This document shows positions 1 to 6,905 of a DNA stretch of 12,671 bases, piece after piece (the stretch's first letter is position 1; the number at the start of each line of letters is the position of its first letter). A program made the translations under genes and the position numbers. A model generated the notes under the pieces. That model saw only the letters and a list, made by a program, of their open reading frames with translations, was not told where the DNA came from and made no database searches. This DNA comes from Ilumatobacteraceae bacterium (GTDB lineage Bacteria > Actinomycetota > Acidimicrobiia > Acidimicrobiales > Ilumatobacteraceae): NCBI GenBank assembly GCA_030727685.1, contig JANRBC010000152.1:1-12671 (forward strand), given 5' to 3'.

Positions 1-6
1 GTCGCA

Positions 7-44
7 GATAGGCTGAAGCGTCCTATCCACCTCTCCTATCCACC
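7..44 (+). repeat. Tandem 11-bp repeat and alternative hairpins in rpsA leader
   Basis: TCCTATCCACC occurs twice, at 21-31 and 34-44, with a 13-base period. GATAGG at 7-12 is the reverse complement of the CCTATC core present in both copies (22-27 and 35-40), so the RNA could form either of two mutually exclusive 6-bp hairpins just before rpsA. The repeats are pyrimidine-rich and resemble the anti-Shine-Dalgarno side of 16S rRNA. A regulatory role is inference. Only 57 bases before rpsA are visible, so the promoter and the upstream gene cannot be judged. Confidence 0.45.
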
Positions 45-57
45 GAAAGTAATAACA

Positions 58-1359
58 GTGTCAACAACTCAAATGATGTCGAGCCCGGAAATGGGAACAT
101 TCGACGCCGAAGGCAATTACACCCCGCGCAAAGTTACAGAACGAGATGTTTCGTTCGCAGACTCGATCAACGAGACGATAGTTGAGCTCAAAGAAGGAAA
201 ACTTGTAACCGGCACCGTCGTGCGAATCACCCGCGATGAAGTGTTGGTCGAAATCGGTTATAAGACCGAAGGCGTTATTTTGAATCGTGAACTTTCGATT
301 CGCCACGATGCAGACCCAAACACGATCGTCAAACTTGGCGACAAGATCGAAACTCTGATTCTCACACTTGAAGACAAAGAGGGTCGACTGCTGCTTTCGA
401 AGAAGCGCGCACAGTACGAGCGTGCATGGGGCGACATCGAAGCAATTAAAAATGCTGATGGCACAGTTGAAGGTCTAGTCATTGAAGCGGTCAAGGGCGG
501 CTTGATCGTTGACATCGGTTTGCGTGGCTTCTTGCCAGCATCGCTTGTCGAATTGCGCCGTGTGCGTGACCTCGCTCCGTACCTCGGTCAGCGAATTACT
601 GCAAAAATTCTCGAACTCGATCGTCAGCGCAACAATGTTGTGCTTTCGCGTCGTGCTTTGCTCGAAGAAAGTCAAAAGGGCACACAGACAGATTTCCTCG
701 AGAACATCGCCGTCGGCGAAGTTCGCACTGGTCGCATCTCGAGCGTCGTTGCGTTCGGTGCGTTTGTTGATCTCGGCGGTATGGACGGATTGATCCATGT
801 TTCTGAACTTTCATGGAAGCACGTCGACAATCCAGGAGCGGTTGTCAAGATTGGCGACGAAGTCTCGGTCAAAGTTCTTGAAATCGATCGTGAACGCGAT
901 CGAATTTCGCTTTCGTTGAAAGCAACTCAGCAAGATCCATGGCAAGAGTTCGCTTCAAGCCACCAAGTTGGTCAGTTGGTTTACGGTCGAGTTACAAAAC
1001 TTGTTCCGTTCGGTGGCTTCGTGCAAGTTGGCGACGGCATCGAAGGTCTTGTCCACATCTCAGAAATGTCGACACATCATGTTGAGGCGCCCGAGCAAGT
1101 TGTTACACCAGGTGAAGAGCTTTGGGTGAAGATCATTGATCTTGACCTTGCTCGTCGACGAATCAGTCTGTCAATCAAGCAAGCAGCCGAAGGCGGAGAA
1201 TTAGCCGAAGAATATCGCGGTCAGTTTCAGACCGACGAACAAGGAAACTGGGTCAGCGGTGATGATTCAACACGAGAGTCAGCATGGGCCGAGTTTTTTG
1301 ATCCCAATGCCGCACCCGCAGACGCAGCAAAGACAACTGAAGAACCAAGCGCTGGCTGA
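58..1359 (+). CDS. rpsA: 30S ribosomal protein S1 (four S1 domains)
   Basis: RNA-binding protein of the small ribosomal subunit that helps recruit mRNA to the ribosome. The 433-residue product has four S1 (OB-fold) repeats at about residues 45-116, 133-198, 219-289 and 305-375. The last two carry the best-preserved core (VVAFGAFVDLGGMDGLIHVSEL and VPFGGFVQV...GLVHISEM). The remainder is an acidic, Ala/Glu-rich C-terminal tail of about 55 residues. Four domains is the actinobacterial form; the E. coli protein has six domains and 557 residues. The chosen start is GTG at 58, with a weak GAAAG ribosome binding site at 45-49; ATG codons at 73 and 76 are alternatives that would cost only 5-6 residues. 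coaE follows after 34 bases, the usual actinobacterial neighbour. Confidence 0.96.
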   Translation: MSTTQMMSSPEMGTFDAEGNYTPRKVTERDVSFADSINETIVELKEGKLVTGTVVRITRDEVLVEIGYKTEGVILNRELSIRHDADPNTIVKLGDKIETLILTLEDKEGRLLLSKKRAQYERAWGDIEAIKNADGTVEGLVIEAVKGGLIVDIGLRGFLPASLVELRRVRDLAPYLGQRITAKILELDRQRNNVVLSRRALLEESQKGTQTDFLENIAVGEVRTGRISSVVAFGAFVDLGGMDGLIHVSELSWKHVDNPGAVVKIGDEVSVKVLEIDRERDRISLSLKATQQDPWQEFASSHQVGQLVYGRVTKLVPFGGFVQVGDGIEGLVHISEMSTHHVEAPEQVVTPGEELWVKIIDLDLARRRISLSIKQAAEGGELAEEYRGQFQTDEQGNWVSGDDSTRESAWAEFFDPNAAPADAAKTTEEPSAG

Positions 1360-1375
1360 TTAAAAATTCAGTACT

Positions 1376-1392
1376 AGATACGGTAAGTATCT
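1376..1392. repeat. Perfect 6-bp inverted repeat abutting coaE start
   Basis: AGATAC at 1376-1381 and GTATCT at 1387-1392 are exact reverse complements around a 5-base centre (GGTAA). The repeat ends one base before the coaE ATG at 1394. It could be a protein-binding site, or a hairpin that limits ribosome access on read-through transcripts. It also contains TANNNT hexamers such as TACGGT at 1379-1384, a possible -10 element. A 6-bp inverted repeat can arise by chance in a gap of this size, so its function is unproven. Confidence 0.3.
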
Positions 1393-1393
1393 G

Positions 1394-1987
1394 ATGATTC
1401 TCATTGGATTAACCGGGGGTATTGGTTCGGGTAAATCTGAGGTTGCTCGTCTGCTCACAGACCGAGGCGCCGAGGTGATCGACGCCGATTTAATAGTGCG
1501 CGAGTTGCAGCAGCCTGGTGCCGAAGTTTACGAAAAGATGGTTGAGCTGTTCGGCTCAGAGGTTGTTAGTGCTGATCGGTCTTTAGATCGTGCAGCAATT
1601 GCTAAAAAAGTTTTCGCCGACGAATCAATGCTGAAGAATCTTAATCAGTTGATTCACCCGATTGTTCGACGTGTCATGAACGAAAGAGTTGAAAGCTTTC
1701 GTAGCACCCAGAAAGTAGTCGTTCTTGATATTCCTTTGCTTGTCGAAAATCCACGCGAAGGACTTGACGGAGTTCTCGTGGTTGATCTTGACAGTGAAAT
1801 CGCAATCAAACGTTTGGTTGAGCAACGAAACATGAGCGCTGACGACGCTCGAGCACGAATTGCCAAACAAGCGACACGCGAGCAACGTCTTGCAATTGCA
1901 AACCATGTCATTGATAACTCGGGCGATCGCGACGAGTTATCTCGAAAAGTTGATCTAGCTTGGTCGTGGATCAAATCGCTGAAATGA
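1394..1987 (+). CDS. coaE: Dephospho-CoA kinase
   Basis: Catalyses the last step of coenzyme A synthesis in the cytosol: ATP-dependent phosphorylation of the ribose 3'-OH of dephospho-CoA. The 197-residue protein has the P-loop GGIGSGKS at residues 8-15 and the family's DAD motif at 30-32, whose Asp lies in the active site. HPIVRR at 88-93, LDIPLLVE at 111-118 and the lid and adenine-binding part RIAKQATREQR at 155-165 also match the family. It is the plain single-domain form; many actinobacterial CoaE proteins carry an extra C-terminal GrpB-like domain, which is absent here. The ATG start has no clear Shine-Dalgarno sequence beyond a weak GGTAAG at 1382-1387. Its stop overlaps the uvrB start by four bases (ATGA), which suggests translational coupling. 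Confidence 0.95.
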   Translation: MILIGLTGGIGSGKSEVARLLTDRGAEVIDADLIVRELQQPGAEVYEKMVELFGSEVVSADRSLDRAAIAKKVFADESMLKNLNQLIHPIVRRVMNERVESFRSTQKVVVLDIPLLVENPREGLDGVLVVDLDSEIAIKRLVEQRNMSADDARARIAKQATREQRLAIANHVIDNSGDRDELSRKVDLAWSWIKSLK

Positions 1988-4008
1988 TTGACCGCAAATT
2001 TGTAGTTGAATCTCCGTTTAAGCCAGCAGGCGATCAACCCGAGGCGATTGCAAAGCTCGCCGCCGGAGTAAATCGCGGTGACAGGTTTCAAACTTTGCTG
2101 GGTATCACTGGCTCAGGTAAGTCAGCAACAATCGCGTGGACGATCGAGCAGGTTCAACGACCGACACTGATCTTGGCGCCGAATAAATCTCTCGCTGCCC
2201 AGTTGGCTCAAGAAATGCGCGAGTTCTTTCCAAATAATCGTGTCGAATACTTCGTTAGTTATTACGACTACTACCAGCCTGAGGCATATATCGCGTCGAG
2301 CGACACATTTATTGAAAAAGATTCATCGATCAACGATGAAATTGATCGCTTGAGACATTCGGCAACTGCAGCGCTGCTGACACGACGCGACACGATTGTT
2401 GTCGCATCGGTGAGTTGCATTTACGGTATGGGTGACCCCGGCGAATATCGCGGAAACCTTCTTGAACTGCACACCGGGGTTGATTACGACCAGAGAAGTA
2501 TTTTGGCGCGCCTTGTAGAGCTTCAATATGACCGCAATGATATGACGCTTGGTCGCGGAAACTTTCGAGTTCGGGGCGACACAATCGAGGTGCATCCGGC
2601 GTACGACGAAACCGTTACACGCATCGAAATGTTCGGGGACACGGTCGAGAGAATTACCGTAGTTGACCCGGTTACGGGTGAGACACTTCGCGAATTGAGT
2701 GAAGTAGTGATTTTTCCGGCGACACACTATGTTGCTGGCGAAGAGCGGATGCGCGTCGCAATGGCGAACATCGAAACAGAACTTGCTTCACAATTGAAAA
2801 TATTTGAATCACAAAACAAGCTTTTAGAGGCTCAGCGCATTCGAATGAGAACGATGTTCGACTTAGAAATGATGAAAGAAGTCGGCTATTGCAACGGCAT
2901 TGAAAACTATTCAATGCATATCGACGGTCGACAGCCAGGAGAGCCGCCTTTTACTCTGCTCGACTATTTTCCAAAAGACTATTTGCTTGTAATTGATGAA
3001 AGTCATGTCGCCGTACCTCAACTTCACGGGCAGTTTGCTGGCGACAGAAGTCGAAAACAAACATTGGTCGAACACGGCTTTCGACTTCCTTCGGCAATGG
3101 ATAACCGCCCGTTGCGCTTCGAAGAAACAATGGAGCGTTTAAATCAATGCGTGTTTCTCTCAGCGACACCTGCAAAATTCGAAATCGAACTGAGTGACCA
3201 GGTTGTTGAACAAATAGTTCGTCCCACGGGTTTGATTGACCCAGAAGTCATTGTTAGGCCAACAAAAGGTCAGATTGATGACCTGATTGAGATGATCAAA
3301 TCGAAAACCGCCCAAGGCGATCGAACACTTGTGACTACGTTGACCAAAAAGATGTCTGAAGACTTGTCAGAATATCTAATTGAGCAAGGTCTGCGAGTCA
3401 GGTATCTGCACTCGAATATCGACACCATTGAGCGAATTGAGATCTTGCGGGCGCTTCGGTTGGGTGAGTTTGACGTTTTGGTTGGCATCAATCTATTGCG
3501 CGAAGGTCTAGACCTACCCGAGGTTTCACTTGTCGCTATTTTGGATGCCGACAAGCAGGGTTTCCTTCGTAGTCAGACGTCGCTTATTCAGATGATCGGA
3601 CGCGCGGCTCGAAATGTTGACGGTCAAGTCATTATGTACGCCGACAACCGAACAGCCGCAATGGAATACGCGATTTCTGAGACTGCACGGCGTCGACAGT
3701 TACAGATCGCTTACAACCTAAAACATGGCATTGACCCACAAACAGTGCGCAAGGCGATTGGTGACATCTTGTCGGTATTGCGCCCGAGCAACACCGCACC
3801 GATGCCCGGAAAGGGCAAGCGAAAAGACCATGAACGCGACAAGGTTGTTCGCGAGCTTCGGGCTCTTCCAGAAAGTGAACTGGCACGCCTAATAATGACC
3901 CTTGAAGAAGAGATGAATTTGGCTGCCGAAGAACTGAAATTTGAGTATGCCGCACGTCTCAGGGATGAAATAAAAGAACTCAAGCGCGAGTTACGAGATG
4001 CCCACTAA
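1984..4008 (+). CDS. uvrB: Excinuclease ABC subunit B
   Basis: Helicase-like damage-verification subunit of nucleotide excision repair. It is loaded by UvrA, inserts a beta-hairpin between the DNA strands and recruits UvrC. With the ATG at 1984 it has 674 residues, normal for the family. Visible parts are Walker A GITGSGKS (40-47), the Tyr-rich hairpin SYYDYYQPEAYI (92-103), the DESH Walker B (338-341), helicase motif VI QMIGRAAR (536-543) and the C-terminal UVR coiled-coil motif that contacts UvrC (about 635-670). The start was set at 1984 because it forms an ATGA overlap with the coaE stop and gives a family-like N-terminus leading to FKPAGDQPEAI. The in-frame TTG at 1960 and GTG at 1966 would add eight or six non-conserved residues inside coaE. 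Confidence 0.97.
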   Translation: MIDRKFVVESPFKPAGDQPEAIAKLAAGVNRGDRFQTLLGITGSGKSATIAWTIEQVQRPTLILAPNKSLAAQLAQEMREFFPNNRVEYFVSYYDYYQPEAYIASSDTFIEKDSSINDEIDRLRHSATAALLTRRDTIVVASVSCIYGMGDPGEYRGNLLELHTGVDYDQRSILARLVELQYDRNDMTLGRGNFRVRGDTIEVHPAYDETVTRIEMFGDTVERITVVDPVTGETLRELSEVVIFPATHYVAGEERMRVAMANIETELASQLKIFESQNKLLEAQRIRMRTMFDLEMMKEVGYCNGIENYSMHIDGRQPGEPPFTLLDYFPKDYLLVIDESHVAVPQLHGQFAGDRSRKQTLVEHGFRLPSAMDNRPLRFEETMERLNQCVFLSATPAKFEIELSDQVVEQIVRPTGLIDPEVIVRPTKGQIDDLIEMIKSKTAQGDRTLVTTLTKKMSEDLSEYLIEQGLRVRYLHSNIDTIERIEILRALRLGEFDVLVGINLLREGLDLPEVSLVAILDADKQGFLRSQTSLIQMIGRAARNVDGQVIMYADNRTAAMEYAISETARRRQLQIAYNLKHGIDPQTVRKAIGDILSVLRPSNTAPMPGKGKRKDHERDKVVRELRALPESELARLIMTLEEEMNLAAEELKFEYAARLRDEIKELKRELRDAH

Positions 4009-4014
4009 CACTTT

Positions 4015-4022
4015 GTAGCCTG
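4015..4022 (+). promoter_or_regulatory. Candidate -10 element for leaderless uvrA transcript
   Basis: GTAGCCTG contains the hexamer TAGCCT (4016-4021), which fits the actinobacterial -10 form TANNNT. Seven bases separate it from the ATG at 4029, the usual -10 to transcription start distance, so the mRNA could begin at the start codon. There is no Shine-Dalgarno sequence in this gap. The same 8-mer occurs before rapZ at 8784-8791. No convincing -35 element is seen. Confidence 0.4.
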
Positions 4023-4028
4023 CCTGTG

Positions 4029-6896
4029 ATGGCAAATCAGATAGTTGTGCGTGGTGCTCGTGAGCACAATTTAAAAAATATAAGTGTTGAGCTGCCTCGC
4101 GACAAGCTGATCGTATTGACAGGTCTCTCGGGTTCAGGTAAATCGAGTTTGGCATTCGACACGATTTACGCCGAAGGTCAGCGTCGGTATGTCGAATCAC
4201 TTAGTTCGTATGCGCGTCAGTTCTTAGGGCAAATGGACAAGCCAGACGTTGACTTGATTGACGGTTTGTCCCCAGCGATTTCGATCGATCAAAAATCATC
4301 TTCCCGCAATCCAAGATCAACAGTCGGCACGATTACTGAGGTCTACGACTATTTGCGCCTTTTGTATGCACGAATCGGTGTTCAGCATTGCTCGCGTGAC
4401 ATGACGCGACTATCAAGGCAGACCCCTCAACAAATTGTTGATCGAATCATGAAATTTGATGAAGGTACTCGTTTTCAAATTCTGGCTCCAGTAGTTCGAG
4501 GTAGAAAAGGCGAGTACGACACTTTGTTGCAAGAACTCGCGTCACAGGGCTTTTCTCGTGCTCGAGTTGACGGCGAAGTGGTTGAGATTAGCGAGTTTCT
4601 TAAAAAGCCAACTCGGCTTGCGAAATATGAACAACATCAGATTGACATCGTCGTTGATCGCTTAGTTCGCCGTGATGGTATAACGCGTCGATTAACTGAT
4701 TCGCTTGAAACTGCGCTTCGCTTGGCAAACGGTGTGGCTGAGATTGAAATAGTTGACGGTGGTGAGCCAATCACTTTCAGTCAACACTTGGCCTGTCCGA
4801 AGTGTGGTGATAGCTACGAAGAATTAGCACCAAGAAATTTCTCGTTTAATTCACCATTCGGTGCATGTGCAAATTGTCTCGGTCTTGGCACAAAGTATGA
4901 AGTCGATGTTGAACTAGTGGTGCCTGACCCGAATCTGAGCATCAATGAAGGAGCAATTGCTCCATGGAGATCTGCTCACACTCAATATTTCACGCGAATG
5001 CTTGAGGCTGTTGCCGACAGATTTGAGATCGATCTTGATAAGAAGTGGTCGAAGCTCTCAGCAAAAGCACAGAAAATCGTTATGAATGGTGTCGACGACA
5101 ACATGATGGTCAAGTATCGCAATCGATACGGTCGTACGCGTGAATACAGCACGTCATATGAAGGAGTAATTCCGTGGATCAAGCGTCGGCATGAAAGTGC
5201 CGAGAGCGATAACGCTCGTGAACAATTCGAGAGTTACATGCGTGAAGTGCCTTGTCCATCTTGCAAAGGTGCTCGACTGAAGCCAGAATCTTTGGCCGTT
5301 CTCGTCGAAGGAAAGCACATTTCAGATGTTTGTGACTTGTCGATTGGTGAATCGGCAAAGTTTCTTGCTGATCTTGAACTATCAGACCGTGATTCAATGA
5401 TTGCTGAACGAATCACTAAAGAAATCAACGCGCGGCTTGGGTTCTTGTTAGATGTTGGTCTTGACTACTTGACGCTTTCTCGTGCGGCCGGCACTCTCGC
5501 TGGTGGAGAAGCACAACGTATTCGTCTGGCAAGCCAAATCGGCTCGGGTCTTGTTGGAACGCTCTATGTATTAGATGAACCAAGTATCGGTCTACATCAG
5601 CGAGACAATCATCGGTTGATTGAGACACTGCAGCGATTGCGCGATCTCGGCAACACCGTGATTGTTGTCGAGCACGATGAAGACACAATCAGGTCGAGTG
5701 ACTGGTTAGTAGACATCGGCCCAGGGGCGGGCGAGCATGGCGGGCAGGTTGTCTATAGCGGCCCGGTTAAGGGTGTGCTCAAAGTTAAAGACTCGATTAC
5801 AGGTCAGTATCTTTCAGGGCAACGAAGTGTCGATGTGCCTGCAATGCGCCGTAAGCCAGGCAAAGAGTTTCTGACAATACGCGGTGCGCGCGAGCACAAT
5901 CTCAAAAATTTGAACGTGAAAATTCCACTTGGATGTTTTGTGGCAGTAACCGGAGTTTCAGGTAGTGGCAAAAGCACTCTCATTCGTGACATTTTGTTGC
6001 CGTCGCTAATGCAAAAGATTTACAAATCAAAAGATGCGCCAGGTAGACACACTGGCGTTGATGGTGTCATGCACCTCGACAAAGTCATCGATATGGATCA
6101 ATCACCGATTGGTCGCACGCCACGTTCGAACCCGGCGACTTATACGGGGGTATTCGACGACATTCGAAAACTCTTTGCGTCGACTCCGGAAGCAAAAGTT
6201 CGTGGATATCAGCCGGGTCGCTTCAGTTTTAATGTGCCCGGCGGACGTTGCGAGGCATGTTCGGGTGACGGGACCATCAAAATAGAAATGCACTTTTTGC
6301 CCGATGTTTATGTGCCGTGTGAAGTTTGCAAGGGCGCTCGATATAACCGAGACACTCTTGACATTGCATTCAAAGGCAAAAATATTGCCGAGATTTTAGA
6401 TATGCCGATTGGCGACGCAGTTGAATTCTTTGCTAATCAACCTCGCATCTCACGTCATATGCAAACTTTCGTGGACGTTGGTTTGGCATATGTTCGACTT
6501 GGCCAGTCGGCGCCAACTCTTTCTGGCGGTGAGGCGCAGCGGGTGAAACTTGCAAGCGAACTTTCAAAGCGAAGCACGGGGCGCACGATCTATCTGCTCG
6601 ACGAACCGACGACTGGTTTGCATTTTGAAGACGTTCGTCGACTGTTGATCGTTCTAGCAAGACTGGTCGACTCAGGCAACACCGTGTTGGTGATTGAGCA
6701 CAACTTGGACGTTATTAAATCTGCCGATTGGGTGATTGATCTCGGTCCCGAAGGTGGCAGCGGAGGAGGTTTGGTTATTGCTGAAGGATCGCCAGAAGAT
6801 GTCGCAAAAGTAAAAGGGTCTCACACCGGCAGATATCTAGCGCCAATCTTGAATGACTCGAAGACCGTGAAGCCCAAAAAGATTGCAAAGAAATAG
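4029..6896 (+). CDS. uvrA: Excinuclease ABC subunit A
   Basis: Dimeric ABC-type ATPase that scans DNA for bulky damage and loads UvrB. The 955-residue protein has the family's two ABC halves, each opening with a near-identical RGAREHNLKN segment. The first half has Walker A GLSGSGKS (32-39), signature TLAGGEAQR (489-497) and Walker B VLDEPS (514-519). The second has Walker A GVSGSGKS (642-649), signature TLSGGEAQR (830-838) and Walker B LLDEPT (856-861). Zinc-binding cysteines are seen as CPKC (256-259) with CANC (280-283), a further CPSC (409-412), and CEAC with CEVC in the second half (about 741-767). The first signature has Ala for the usual Ser. The ATG at 4029 is preferred over the GTG at 4026 because MANQIVVRGAREHN matches the typical N-terminus and spaces well from the -10-like hexamer. 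The C-terminal tail is Lys-rich. Confidence 0.97.
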   Translation: MANQIVVRGAREHNLKNISVELPRDKLIVLTGLSGSGKSSLAFDTIYAEGQRRYVESLSSYARQFLGQMDKPDVDLIDGLSPAISIDQKSSSRNPRSTVGTITEVYDYLRLLYARIGVQHCSRDMTRLSRQTPQQIVDRIMKFDEGTRFQILAPVVRGRKGEYDTLLQELASQGFSRARVDGEVVEISEFLKKPTRLAKYEQHQIDIVVDRLVRRDGITRRLTDSLETALRLANGVAEIEIVDGGEPITFSQHLACPKCGDSYEELAPRNFSFNSPFGACANCLGLGTKYEVDVELVVPDPNLSINEGAIAPWRSAHTQYFTRMLEAVADRFEIDLDKKWSKLSAKAQKIVMNGVDDNMMVKYRNRYGRTREYSTSYEGVIPWIKRRHESAESDNAREQFESYMREVPCPSCKGARLKPESLAVLVEGKHISDVCDLSIGESAKFLADLELSDRDSMIAERITKEINARLGFLLDVGLDYLTLSRAAGTLAGGEAQRIRLASQIGSGLVGTLYVLDEPSIGLHQRDNHRLIETLQRLRDLGNTVIVVEHDEDTIRSSDWLVDIGPGAGEHGGQVVYSGPVKGVLKVKDSITGQYLSGQRSVDVPAMRRKPGKEFLTIRGAREHNLKNLNVKIPLGCFVAVTGVSGSGKSTLIRDILLPSLMQKIYKSKDAPGRHTGVDGVMHLDKVIDMDQSPIGRTPRSNPATYTGVFDDIRKLFASTPEAKVRGYQPGRFSFNVPGGRCEACSGDGTIKIEMHFLPDVYVPCEVCKGARYNRDTLDIAFKGKNIAEILDMPIGDAVEFFANQPRISRHMQTFVDVGLAYVRLGQSAPTLSGGEAQRVKLASELSKRSTGRTIYLLDEPTTGLHFEDVRRLLIVLARLVDSGNTVLVIEHNLDVIKSADWVIDLGPEGGSGGGLVIAEGSPEDVAKVKGSHTGRYLAPILNDSKTVKPKKIAKK

Positions 6897-6905
6897 TTCG
6901 CGATT

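Noticed and set aside
1960..1983. Upstream TTG (1960) and GTG (1966) starts for uvrB
   Set aside because: They add non-conserved residues inside coaE, while the ATG at 1984 gives an ATGA overlap and a normal UvrB N-terminus.
4386..4412. Loss of a second cysteine near UvrA residue 121-124 (HCSRDM instead of CPxCG)
   Set aside because: E. coli UvrA also lacks the second cysteine there, so this position is variable and not a defect.
4047..5920. Repeated RGAREHNLKN segments in uvrA
   Set aside because: They are the ancient internal duplication of the two ABC halves found in all UvrA proteins, not a recent repeat.
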